From assembly GCA_027922465.2 (NCBI GenBank), contig BQMF02000289.1:186001-250000 (forward strand): a stretch of 64,000 nt of DNA. The letters are read 5' to 3'. Within the stretch, counting starts at the first letter, position 1. Every line of letters begins with the position of its first letter. The stretch comes from Turritopsis dohrnii. Its lineage: Eukaryota; Cnidaria; Hydrozoa; Anthoathecata; Oceaniidae. A program made the position numbers and the translations under genes. The notes under the pieces were generated by a model. That model worked only from the letters and a program-made list of their open reading frames with translations. It was not told the DNA's origin and searched no databases. Of this stretch, positions 24,430 to 36,180 are shown piece after piece.

Positions 24430-25260
24430 CAAACATCGCCGAACACCATTCATTGAAGATTGTACTTTTAATGATATTGGTGAAGTTTTGAAGAATGCAA
24501 AAATTACATTGTATGCTGATGATACACGTCTGCCAGATCTAAGGAAGAGATCGAGAAAGGACTTCAAAAGAATGGATGGAACAGAACGATCTAGTGACAA
24601 ACATGAAGAAAGACAAAACGGAATGTATGCTTTTTGGTATCAAGCAACGGACAAAACACCACCCCCTGAAATCAAAATCTTTCACAAGCTCCTGTAAGTA
24701 CCTTGGTATCAAGTTAAACCACTCGCCGTCACTTACTGAACATTTTGTTTCTACTTATGAGAAAGCATCAAATAGGTTATATCTGCTCACGAGGATACCA
24801 TATCATCACACACAACAGGCAGCTCTTACCATATACCATAGCAATACGTATTTCTATGCATATACAAAACTACGATCATTCCAGTATTTACTTACTGCTC
24901 GATCCTGACACTACGACTTAATAAAACACAGAACACAAGGTATCGTCTTTTGAGAGCCGAGCAAATGAACTAGGACGCGATTCTACAAAGAAAACAAGCA
25001 AAAGAACTTGCAGCCAGGTGTTTGATTATCTGTCTGGATCCACTTGTCCAGACCTTAACAACTATTTTGAACTGCTGGATAATCACACAAGAAATCGAAA
25101 GAAACACATACTACTTCCTGCTATCGAACTTGAAACTTCTCGAAAAAGTTTCTTTTTTAACGACGGAGTAAAGTCTTACAATGACTTGCCTCTACGAATA
25201 CGAGAAGCACAAACAAAGTTTATGACTTTATTGGGTGAATTTTTTAACAATGAAATTTAA
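24430..25260 (+). pseudogene. Decayed LINE: reverse transcriptase C-terminal part
   Basis: Three overlapping frames in different phases together spell the end of a non-LTR reverse transcriptase. They show KNAKITLYADDT (the YADD catalytic box, about 24490-24530), then CKYLGIKLNHSPSLTEH (thumb), and a final LELDNHTRN..YNDLPLRIREAQTKF segment. At least two frameshifts and a stop separate them. The 5' part is missing and the copy is dead. The DNTR and NDLPLRIR motifs are typical of the C-terminus of animal CR1/Jockey-like LINEs. Confidence 0.75.
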
Positions 25261-25652
25261 TTTTAAGGGTCGATGGATACTCAACGTAGGGTTTTGATTA
25301 AGAATTTTTCAATTTGCATTCAAAACAGGAAATCTCCAGAGTTTAAATTTTGTAGTTCTTCTGGCGGCCCTGACTTTTAGCTATTTTTAATTCAATCAAT
25401 AAATTTTAATGTATTGTTAACTAAATTTTACTAGCAAATTCATCAATCAAAAATCAAAAATGCGAGTAATTTTTTTTCCAAATGATCATGATTCGCAAAA
25501 ATAAGTATCGCAAAAATTTATCCCGCGTTAATTAATACGAATAAGGTAACAGAAATATCTAAACCAATCTTCTACATCTTGAAAGAAAAACCTTGATTTG
25601 AACGTCCGTTTCGTACTATTGCGTACGGCAAGGAAATCAATGACATTTATTC

Positions 25653-26009
25653 AGTATTGAGTTGAATAACCAAGAGTGCAAGAGGCAAGCAATGATGCAA
25701 GTTTCAGAAAGTGTTAGGACATTAAAAGAGTATCGATCAATTAGACATTCACAAGCGTCGATAACAAAACATAGAGAACCAGAATTTACGGCGCACATGC
25801 TACGGACACAAGGAATTACTATTCGCGCCTTGGGCGTTGGATTGTTCATCTCTGATTCAGAATTACTAAAGATAACAGGCAGTGATGAGTTTTACAGAAG
25901 AGTAGATTCATATGAGGACCTGCTAAATTCTGATATAGTAGAGTATTCGGATGACAAATCTTTAGAAAGATGTTACTGGTCGATAGACGAACATGTATCA
26001 AGCTATCTC
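25653..26009 (+). CDS. Unrecognised open frame, possible orphan exon
   Basis: About 120 codons stay open with a well-mixed composition (RSIRHSQASITKHREPEF, DLLNSDIVEYSDDKSLER). The frame has no local ATG at its left edge and follows a TTATTCAG that could be a splice acceptor. Its right edge runs into the dispersed repeat at 26005-26275. I do not recognise the family. It could be an exon of a host gene or a relic of a mobile element. Confidence 0.25.
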
Positions 26010-26275
26010 ACTTTTTTTCGTCACCCCATCGCCAACATCGCGGTCCACAAAAAATGTCAATTATTTCTATTAGTTCCAGATGTATGTACCTCGAAACGTC
26101 ACATCCGATTGGGGATGCAATGAGCTGGTGCCCCCGTGAATGAAAAAAAGATTAATTACTACTACACAATAATTGTGAAAGAACGTTTTTAGACCAAAAT
26201 GTTTTGGTCACTTCATATTGAATACCGTGACCCCAAAACACGTCAGTTATCTCTATTGGTTCCCGAGAAATTTAT
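26005..26275 (-). repeat. Two partial copies of the dispersed repeat
   Basis: On the minus strand, TGACATTTTTTGTGGACCGC followed by GATGGGGTGACGAAAAA (about 26015-26065) matches 3135-3185. A second block with GGAACCAATAGAGATAACTGAC and GGGGTCACGGTATT matches the same part again (about 26205-26275). Confidence 0.6.
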
Positions 26276-26293
26276 CCCTAAATTTTTTTTAAC

Positions 26294-26432
26294 TGGGCAT
26301 ATACCCAGTAGGCAAAATGGTAAAAAAATCAAGATGATGGAGAGCCATTTTGTTGAAATAGTGCGTACATTTCTTTATAAATGCACTCCTTCGCAGTGAT
26401 TTTTCAATAAATTTTCCCGCTGGGTAAGCCCA
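26294..26432. mobile_element. 139-bp MITE with TGGGC ends
   Basis: The left end is TGGGCATATACCCAGTAGG; the right end is the complement of TGGGCTTACCCAGCGGG. The inner CTTCGCAGTGATTTTT block recurs near 22266, 50560 and 61690, so this is a dispersed family. Confidence 0.55.
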
Positions 26433-26816
26433 TTCTTAGAAGTGAGAACAAGTTTTCATTCGGACTATTGGATTGGAAAGAATTGTAAAGTACAATTGTA
26501 TTGCAGCAAGAACCTCTACAGAGTTAAGAAAGACAGAGGAATTAAATCACTGTGGTGTAGTCGTATAACACCTTTCTCATACACTTTTACAAGCATCTGA
26601 CGTTTTAACAAGTTGAGGTTTCTTAGGATTCAAGTTGAAGTATCCTTAAACAGATCCAAGGTTGTTTTTACCAGTTGAAACGATTTGAAAAGCAAAGTGA
26701 TTCGCACGATTGATGCAAATATGTGCAGTTCGTTCTGACAACCTGCAAACTCGTCACAAGGTCTCTGTAATTGTGTGAACGATTAGACAGAACCGTTTAG
26801 CCACAGTCTATATTAC

Positions 26817-27557
26817 TTTAAGTGAATAAAATTTCCATTCTGGAACATTTCGCATGGATTTAATTTCGCGAACAAGCGAAAAAAGGCAATTTTTAATAGA
26901 TCAAATTTTAAGCATAATTTGGAGTTGCTTTACCTTATCTTCCCAAAACAACTATTTTATGTACTATTTAACATTTACTTATGATAAAATCAAAAACATT
27001 TCTGTCCTTTCCCTTGTTTTCAACTTCATCGATTTCTCCCAAATCCTCATTTTCTTCACTGCCTTTCTCATCTTCCCTATGTTCGTCCTCGTATTCAAAC
27101 TCACTGTCAGAATCAATGTTTATTGCATTAACGTCTATGTGGCCGGATTCTGGGAAGGAATTGACACAGTAAGCATGTCTTCAGTCCTGGTTTCAAAAAG
27201 ATCAATATCAGCGAATGGATCCAATGTAGGCATCCAATACTAATACCCCACAAACGGAAGAGCCATGTTGTAATACTATAAGAAAATTTTTCACAAATTA
27301 AAAAAATGTGAAAAGTACATCTAATTAAGGAGATAATATAATAAAAATTGATTAAAAATTCTTTTATAATAAAAATTTTTTTTTAGTCTTTATCGTACTT
27401 CATATAAACAGAGAAAGAATATCATAAAAATAATTGTCAGTTTTACTCTATCTCTTACAAAAACGCAAAAAAAATTCAATTTGAAAATTCAATTTCACGT
27501 GGATTTAAAAACGAAAACTGCGAAATTTAATCCACGCGAATTTTTTTCCACTTAAGG
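26817..27557. mobile_element. 741-bp TIR element inserted in copy A only
   Basis: The ends are CTTTAAGTGAATAAAATTT and the complement of CCTTAAGTGGAAAAAAATT, with similarity continuing (GCATGGATTTAATTTCGCG / GCGTGGATTAAATTTCGC). TA flanks both ends. Copy B has the uninterrupted site TATATTACGTC at 37593-37601, which proves insertion with TA duplication. TA targets suit the Tc1/mariner group. No transposase gene is present. Confidence 0.8.
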
Positions 27558-27777
27558 TACGTCGAAAGACGCCCTGTGACAATATCAAAATAAATTTGAC
27601 CATGGCGCCACAATTGTTAAAAGCCACACAATTGAATCAACGCATAATGGAAATCAAGATTTACGAAAGATTTCATTTGCGCATACTTCACTTTGATAGT
27701 ATGCGCAAATGAAAACATAACACAATTTCAATCAAAATATTTCCTAAGCAGCTACAAAAGTAAGTTTATAGGTAAAT

Positions 27778-28008
27778 GGGTCTGTTACAAAAATACTTGT
27801 TTTATGTCGGACGGACAAATCGATACTTAGGGCTATATCAAAAACAGCACGTTTATGATACAATATCAAGCAAACTTTTTCCGAAAGTATACTAGAATAG
27901 AATTTACAAAATTCCAAAATATGATTTCTACAAGGATGATAGTCAAAAAAATTGAAACAAAGTTATCATGTCGGATGGACAAAATGCTAATACTTTTGTA
28001 ACAGACCC
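27778..28008. mobile_element. 231-bp MITE, 4-bp target AAAT, in copy A only
   Basis: The ends are GGGTCTGTTACAAAA and its complement. AAAT flanks both sides, and copy B shows the single empty site GTAAATGAGC (about 37817). GTCGGACGGACAAA / GTCGGATGGACAAA blocks form a second internal repeat. Confidence 0.85.
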
Positions 28009-28055
28009 AAATGAGCAAATGAGCACACCATAAACTACTAAATTAAATCAATAAT

Positions 28056-28125
28056 ACAGTGAACTCTCTATAACTCGAATACCCACGGGGAATTGGAAAC
28101 CGTTCGAGTTATAGAGAGTTCACTG
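28056..28125. mobile_element. 70-bp near-palindromic MITE, TA target, in copy A only
   Basis: CAGTGAACTCTCTATAACTC at the left is complemented by the right end; a short loop separates them. TA flanks both ends. Copy B keeps the empty site ...AATCAATAGTAATCAATAA. The CAGT...ACTCGA-type terminus and TA target resemble pogo/Tigger-derived MITEs. Confidence 0.85.
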
Positions 28126-28397
28126 TAATCAATAGTAACACGATCGTTTAAACTGTTTAAAAAGATTCAAAAAGATGCGACTATATGTTTCCCCAAAGCT
28201 ACAATGGTAAATTACAATGTCATAACTACCATTAATCTGATACTCATATAAAAATGCTACTCATACTAACCATGGTGGAAATGAACTTATTACCACAAAA
28301 AACAAATTTATTATGAAATAAAGATGTGTGAATATCAAATGATAAGGTTTCTCACACAATTTTTGCCGAGGAGTTAAAAAGTGACAGAGAAGTTAGT

Positions 28398-28750
28398 CAA
28401 ACATCTTGCAGAGCGCATTGCAGACAAGACAGGACAGAGGTATGATCATATAATGACCTGGATCAGGTGCAAACTGTCCTTTGTCATTATGAGATCTGCT
28501 CTGCTCTGCCTTAGGGGCAGCCGTTCCCTCAAGATAAATTGTGAAAGTGTGGATGACTTTACTATGGCTGTGGAGGAAGCTAGGCTTTGAAGGTTTTCTT
28601 CTCTTTCCTTATGTATGTAAATTATTATAAATATTTTATAGATTTTAAATTTTAACATATTGTACTTTATGAAATATAAACCTTTTATTGTATGATCTTA
28701 ATTAAAAACATTATTTAGTTGATCTTACAATTACAAAAAAAAAAAAAATC
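28398..28750 (+). mobile_element. 5'-truncated LINE insertion (353 bp) with target duplication
   Basis: The insert is bounded by AGAGAAGTTAGT on both sides (28386-28397 and 28751-28762) and ends in a poly-A run. Copy B has the single site near 38178. The coding part (28398-28590) is the C-terminal tail of a LINE polyprotein, ending MTWIRCKLSFVIMRSALLCL then RGSRS, similar in pattern to the tail at 55270-55420. Only the last 64 codons survived the truncation. Confidence 0.85.
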
Positions 28751-28792
28751 AGAGAAGTTAGTATGGACAATTATAAGTTCTACATGCAACTA

Positions 28793-28926
28793 AAGTCTGT
28801 TCAAAACATATGTGGACTGATTTCAGCTTTTATATAAAAACCAGGCTCAAGGGAATTGATGTAATTTGCTAAATCTGGTTTCCACATGGTAACTGAAATT
28901 AGTCCACATATTTTTTGAACAGACTT
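28793..28926. mobile_element. 134-bp MITE, AAGTCTGTTCAAAA ends, TA target
   Basis: The left end AAGTCTGTTCAAAACATATG is complemented by the right end ending GAACAGACTT, with CAGTCCACATAT blocks matching on both arms. TA flanks both ends. A related truncated copy is at 34069-34171. Copy B lacks the insert. Confidence 0.8.
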
Positions 28927-29347
28927 TAATATGTCCCGACTGAACTGAACAACTATGGATACATATCACATCTTTTACTTACAATGACGTTTTAAGAAAA
29001 ATGTGAGCCAAAGAATATAAAAATGTCTTCTTCGAAAAAAAATTAGAAATAAGGGACTGTTCACAAATGATGTCAACCATTTTTTCAAGATTTTTTGACT
29101 CCACCTCCCCCTCCATCAACCGGAGTCAACTTTGCTCTACCCACCTCCCCCTAAGTTGACAACAATACCAACAAAATGTTTGCAAAATCAAAGAGTTTGA
29201 AAATTGAGAATAGACGTCAACGGTAGTTTCACCTACTTTCTAAATTTCGCAAGGAAAAACAAAATATTAAAAATATAACTGATTCATTTATATGCTATTA
29301 CTAAATATTCCACTGTTTAAAGGTAAGGAATCGCTCTGTGATAACTT

Positions 29348-32300
29348 CTAAAGTCTAAAGTTCCTAATTGAAAACTTTACACTGTTCTTGCAGGTTGTTA
29401 ACATTTCCTTCTTCAACCTCTTACATTCTTCCAGTTTCTTACAAACTTCTGAGTTATCAAGCTTTTCACATCTCGCTTCGTTCTTCAATATTTCCAAAGC
29501 ATACAGACTGTTCACCATATTAATTGCAAAAGAGTTCTCACTGTCAACGTTTTCCAAGTAACATTCAAATGCATCCATTGCCTTTTTAGATTCATTCAGG
29601 CACATCAGAAGTTTACCCTTCCGCAGTGAACGAAGATGCTCGTTGACTAGGAGAGTGCTATTTAATGCCTTCTCAATATCACCCATCTGGTAATACACAA
29701 ATGCTTTATTACAACGAAATACATCTATTTCACCATTCAGATTTTGCGATAAACAAATTCTTTCACATTCTTCTAACAAACGCAGAGATGATATATAATC
29801 TTCCTTCATTTCAAATAGAGCTGACTTTAGCACCTGAATATACAACAATGATCTTTTGTTGAGTTTCAGATGAAACATTTTTGTTTTATCTTCAATATCA
29901 GTTATGATCTCAACCATCCCAGATTCATCTCGTTTCAACCAGAAAATTGCAGCTTTATTCATTAACATGTTGATGATATGAAATGACATTTGTTGTGGAT
30001 CTGCCAATTCAAGAAATTCATCAATTCTTTTCAAGCAAATTTCATCATCCCCAATACTCTGTAAAATGTCGACATCTTCTTTTAATAAATGGACATACAT
30101 CGAATTGCCAACATACTTTTTAATCTCCTTGCTTACAGAGTAATAAATATTTTTGACGGTATCAAACTTTCCTAATGGACAGTTCAAACTGACATACATC
30201 AAGCTGAACCATACATACAAAACATCGCTTTTAAGGAAAGACTTCTTGACTTTTTCAAACCAAATCTGACACTGTTTGAAGCAATCTTTATAATTTCCAC
30301 CAGTTAACAAAGTTGTTATTTTTCTGTACATGATAACTAACTCTTCAGTTGTTCCAGATTCAGCATTCGAATAACTAACGGAGTCTTCCAAATCCTTATC
30401 AAATTTTGAGTCATTAAGGAAGACAGCAACATGTGAGGCCTTTCGCACCAAATAGGGTTTGCGGCACTTATAATCATACGTCATATGCTTGTAGTGAATA
30501 TACCACATATGCTTGTAGTGAATATACCAAAGATTCTCGTCATCCGTTTCACCATGTTTTGTATCTGAACATGCTTTAATCAATAATTTGGAAAGATTGT
30601 CCAAATTTAGATCTTTGAAAACATCATTCTTATCAAACCCTTCAGCAAAGATGATAACTTTTTGAACTAAACTATGCATTAAAACAATTATTGACGCACT
30701 ACCAGTATTTGCTTTACGAGATATTAACGAATATTCACATAAAATATCGATAATCTCGTTTAATTCGATCATGCTTTTGATTTTTTCATGATAGGTGAAT
30801 GTATTGGTATTGATAAAGCTTCCATCCATAAATGCCATCATATTCAAAACATCAATGGCTACATGATTATTATGCTTCGCAAGCTTCTCATGAGCTAATT
30901 TCCACACAGTCAATAATGTTTTATCATAAGAAACTCCATCTGTTTCCTGAAGATTGATATCTAACAACTGTCTGTGTCCTTCTCTAAAGAATGTTCGATA
31001 TTCTTCAATACTTACACGATGTTTTGTAATATAGCTTTTAGCTTGCTGCATAGCTAGTGGTAAACACTGAAGTTCTGCAACAAGTTTCATGAGATCCTTG
31101 ATGTCAGCTACAGGAAATGCACTACAAAAGAACGTTTTAGCTTCATCCTCCTCAAATATGCGAACTTCCATACTTTCAACAGGACTGGCCCAACCACTCC
31201 ATTGCGACGTGATAATTACATGGGGCTTAACATTTAGATTTAAATTTTGAAGGAAGGGCTTGATGCTTGGCAATGTTTCTGCATTGTCGAGCACAAATAA
31301 ACATTTTGAATGTTTCACTTTTCTGCAAATTAGTTGGGTCAAAACTTCAATGGAATTATTCCTCATATCCACATCAAGATATGATGTCAGATTCTGGAGG
31401 GAGAAGGTTAACGATGAAGCATTCAACCAGAAAATGTTATCATAATCTGCATCACCGTGTACATGTATGTATTGAGAAGCCAATTCAGTTTTACCAACTC
31501 CACCAAGTCCCCATAAACAAACTGCAGAATATTTCAATCTACTCTCTTTCATCAAATTGTTCTTCATATTGGTAATGATCATCTGACGGCCAGTGAAATT
31601 TTCGACTGGTTCATAAATATTCCAACGTATACCAGTTTCACGATCCTCTAGATAACAAAATAAAACCAGTATTTAAAATGAACTTGCATCTATGTAAAGT
31701 ATTTCTACAATTGTAAATGATAGTTCCGTGATGATAGATCATCAGGATGTCAGTCCGTGCGATGCGTTTTTGTGAGAAGCATAAAATATTGAAAATTACA
31801 ATTATTTTGAAATTGATCCCAACTGAAACTTCATTTACCATTCTGAATAACTGGGAAGTTGTTGCTAATGGAAAACAAAACTATAAGCTTCTTTTATGCT
31901 ATAATAATTATCTTCACAACGATAGTCTTATCTGCACCCCACTGCTACAACGTGCATAAATGTATATAAGCATATGCCTTACTGTTTACCGAAAACTACA
32001 GTTTTTATACACAGAAACTACAAAGTAACTTCCACGTAAAATCCCGAGGCTTTAGGACTAATTAGTTGAATTGATTAATCAGTAATGAGCATTGCAAAAA
32101 GTATCAGTATATCTGCTTCTATGATTTTGTCAACAAATCTCTGTTTCCAAAATATTTTGAAAAAATAGAAAACGAAAGAATCTTGGATTTACCCAAACAA
32201 TTTTTTCAAAGGTATTTGCTGACTGCACTTTAATACCATAGCTATCATTGTTTGATAGTCTATTGTCCTCTGATGAATTTATAACAATTTTTGATCACAT

Positions 32301-35300
32301 CCAAACCACATCGTTGATTTTAGCTGTTGATTCTATATGACTCCACTTGAGACAAAGTCACAGACTTGTTAGTAGTTCTTAACGATTATCCCTGAAAACT
32401 AGTGACAATTAAGAAGAGCAAATGCCCACCTGACTTTTCCTTTAATAAAACAGATTTCTTGATATCGTCAACATTAATTTCTAACTCTTCCACTTTAGCT
32501 TCAAGAGTTTCTAAAGACAAAATTTTCATTCTGAATCATGATTAGAAAACAATTAAAGGTCTACGTAACCAATTTCCGCAAACTGAACCATTTCAGCAAC
32601 ACGCGCATTAGAAGCTAACTTTGGTATTAATTTAACTGAATCAACAATCAGTTTATTCAAATCGCATTATATGCGAGGTGTTTGAAATGCAAAGCGCTCG
32701 CGTGGACATTTTTTTAGCCTGGAAGATACATGATAAAAACCACTGCCTTGACTTGTGAGCTGCCATTCTCAATGACAAACGGGAAGGTGAAGTTGTAGCG
32801 TCCTTATCACTTTTCATGTTGTTATTCATATAAACTCAGCACAATTCATCGATGTTTATCATTTTACACCATTGCTCTATTTGAATGCTATAGCTATATT
32901 GTCCCTGATGTAATTTATGTTGGTTTTGATTTTGCAGCTACTATTTTTGTTTAGTTAATTTTTACTTTTTATAGGACTTTAAGCCGAGCAGTTGTACTTA
33001 GTTGTGCTCTTGTACTTAGTAAAGTTCTTTTTTGATCAGGCACTTCATAGTGACGTATTAGGATTAACATTTGACTTTATATTTGTTACTGCATGTACAA
33101 GTTTGTGGCTGCTTTTTCCTAATATATACCTTCAAATTTAGACCATGCTGATGCACTCTTTAAATTGTTGCAAGTATGGACCCCTCCCAACATATTTGTT
33201 GAAACCCAGTCAGTTCAATCTGCTTTTCCGAGTATGATAAATTATCTTTTTTAGAAGGAATCATCCTTTTTGGAACTCACAACTCTCACTACAGTGCAGT
33301 GACACAATGTCACAGTTCATTTGAATTGATAACTTTGAGAAAAAACTAAATGTCTTAAAATATATGTTTTAACCAATCATAAGTTACGAGATACAATATA
33401 ATTACAACTAATGCTATTGCCTTGATCAAAGCAACTATAAGGCAGAATCAGCAAATATGCATAGACCACAAAACCAGAAGGTGACAAAACAAAAATGCGA
33501 GTATGTATTATTCTAAGAATGATTGTGCCTGCTCAAGCTATTTCAAACAAATTGGAAATTGCAAATATGCTTGATGATTACATAGGCTGGAAGGTGTTCT
33601 TATTTTTCTTGTGATTTTATTTAAAAATACTATAATTATGTCCAAAGGACAACTTCTGAAAATGAAAGTTTCCTTTTCATTCTTCTGGATGTAACTGATG
33701 TATTTGTATGTGCAACTCGCAGTAATGGTTTAGTTATTTTAAAAGACAGTTGGCTTTCCATGGTCATGTTTACTTAGAAGTTGTTTCTCCTGAGTTCGTT
33801 TAATTATGTTCAGCATTACCTTAGGTTTTTCTAATGTGATCCCATAATTCTGAGTTGGTCGAGATTTTGTTATTGTGTATGGGTTAAACAAGCAAACTAC
33901 ATAAACATCTTATTCCTCAAAAAAAAGATAAAAGAACTTCATAAAACACACTCAGGAAAATGGAAATTATCAGAAATAAATTACTTTCTATTGTCTTTGT
34001 TTACTTTTTTAAAATTTTTTGAGAAAAAATTATTATTGTGTATCAAGTGACTGGGAAATGACAAACTAAAGCTTTTATATAAAAACCAGGCTCAAGGGAA
34101 TTTATGTAATTTCCTAAATCTGGTTTCCACATGGTAACTGAAATTAGTGCACATATTTTTTGAACAGACTTTAGTTATCTAAGACTTTAGTTATCTAAAG
34201 TTATCTTTTGTTACTGATACAAACGTTGAGACGAAGTGATGAAAGGTACTACGATGGAGAAATTATGAATTTACGGATAGGATCTTTCCTGCCTTTCTGT
34301 ATAAACACTGCATTGTGGTCGACATATGATGTCTAACGAAAAGTCTATTGTTAAAACATTTCTAGGACAATTCACAAATGATTGTCATTCTATGACAATT
34401 TTAAGCGCGCCTTATAAAAGGGTAGTTTGTAAGCTTGTGTAAATTAAGTAGGCCAATGGACTACAGTCTCATAACACCACAACTGAAAGCCTCCTGAAAA
34501 GAATGAGTTGAACCTGTACGCCATCCTATTAAAACAGTCGCCCAAGGAATTTCCCAGCTATAGTAGAAAACCGCAGCAACTGCACATTGAAAATATGAAA
34601 AATTGTTGCCTTCCGTCCGCATGATATTCGACTGTCTTAGAACGTCATTCTCAGTTTAAAATGAAAAAAATGTTTATGTGGGACACCGGATGCCATGTAG
34701 ACATATTATTGATAAAAGTTTGTCCCATACGCGATTTGTAACGGTTGGTCGTAGCAAAACGATTCCATACATTTTTTAATCAGTTTTTGGTGCTCTACAA
34801 CATGGGTACAATAGACCTTTCTGTGAAAACGCTGTATTATGGCCGAGTTGTCGTGTCTAACCTCGCTTTAAATATTCAAACTGTTTCTTATTATCAGAAT
34901 GGGAATTGAGAATAATAAAGACCATTAACAAATGAAATCAGTGGAACAATGAATCGCAAAACAACGAGGTTAGATATAAAACTCAGTCACTGTTTAGAGT
35001 TTAAACTGAAATTCGGGAATGGTCTATTATTATTGCTAATTCCCTAATTTTATTTTTCCTGAACTGAACGCAGGCTGGACAGCCGCCTTGCCTCCTGGTA
35101 TTTCTTAATTATTTCTTGGAGATTGTTTTAATTAATTTTTTGAAGTTTCCTTTATAAAGCTGATTCATTTGCTATGTTTTCTGATTCCACTACAATCCAG
35201 TTCTTCGAAATATCTACTTGGGCTTTCAGGCTGTTGCTTCTACCAATTCGCCAGCTAATTCATGAGTTTGTACCTTTGAGATAAATATTCAAACAATAGT

Positions 35301-36180
35301 AACTTTTCTTACCTGACTTTTCTTTCATATTGTCCACATTAACTTCCAACGCGTTCATACGACTTTTCAGACAATTTATTTCAACTTCATACTGTTTACG
35401 CAGCTCCTCATGTTTTACCAACAGATTATTAAGACCTTCCAGTGTCTCCAAAGAATTTCTCTCCATAGATTTTTCACACTCACTCAGCATCTTCTTAAGT
35501 ATAAAGACTTCTCCAATCAATGATTTCATACTATTGATATCTGTTGTATTATTATGCACTACATCTTCCAACGATTTCAATCCAGCTTCAAGATAAGTCA
35601 CCAAATATTTGATATAGTCAGCACGATGTGGATCCAACGACTTTGTTTTCAAGTCAGTAACATTTGTTTTATAACCAAGATATTGTAGCATCAAAATTGC
35701 TTCCTTCCATAACTTCAAAAACTCTGCTTCTGACATATTTGCAATATCGCCATAATGATAAACACGATTTCTAAGATCGTCACGTACTCGTAAACAACAT
35801 GCTGCAATACTTGTATCATTTTGTGTTGGTTTGTTTTCCCATCCATTTGCAGGTGGAGGAAGTGTTGTACAGTTTCTAATAATAACCACTATCAAAGTGA
35901 TATCAAATTTTGACGAATCAGTTTGTTTGTTCGCAGGAAACAACAAATCCCATTGTTTTTTACCGATTATCTTTTTATTCCTCAATTTACCAAGGGTTTT
36001 TTCATTATTCTTCAGTTCAGCATAAAGTTGATTTTGATCTTTTGGTAAACCTTGATAAAGCTGATTATTATAAGTATTGTGAAGAATATCTAACAATGCC
36101 ACACATACATGATTTTCTATCAGAATACACAGTCTAAGCCAGTAACCACTTCTAACAATAGCATCATAAGTGTTTGTCAT
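29348..36180 (-). CDS. HEPN-coiled coil-NB-ARC-TPR protein, copy A (NLR-like sensor)
   Basis: Three exons read leftward: 35313-36180, 32430-32510 and 29348-31647, with phases that join cleanly into 1,082 residues. Residues 1-180 form a DZIP3-type HEPN domain; RNRVYH at 137-142 fits the R-x4-H RNase signature, followed by MSEAEFLKLWKEAI. Residues about 185-316 are coiled coil; exon 2 adds one repeat-like segment (LEAKVEELEINVDDIKKS). NB-ARC follows with ENFTGRQ, P-loop GLGGVGKT (363-370), Walker B LFVLDN (Asp437), VIITSQW and CLPLA motifs. The rest is helical and TPR-like. By family, NB-ARC proteins oligomerise on ligand binding. I infer immune sensing with an RNA-cleaving effector; ligand and substrate are unknown. 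The frame is intact. The nearest relative is copy B at 38678-48279. Confidence 0.9.
34069..34171. mobile_element. Truncated copy of the AAGTCTG MITE, in copy A only
   Basis: The right arm and centre match the 134-bp element at 28793, but about 31 bp of the left inverted repeat are missing. TA flanks both ends and copy B has the empty site ACAAACTAGTTATC (45973-45986). A short duplication of GACTTTAGTTATCTA follows on the right. Confidence 0.75.
34735..34815 (+). repeat. 3' remnant of the dispersed repeat in copy A
   Basis: GTAACGGTTGGTCGTAGCAA through CTCTACAACATGGGTAC is present, but the first ~330 bp of the repeat that copy B keeps (46545-46873) are absent. Copy A therefore carries a deletion. 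Confidence 0.6.

Noticed and set aside
29041..29260. Another insertion in copy A beginning GGGACTGTTCACAAATG
   Set aside because: Copy B has an unrelated block of similar size at the corresponding place and no inverted end or target duplication could be defined.
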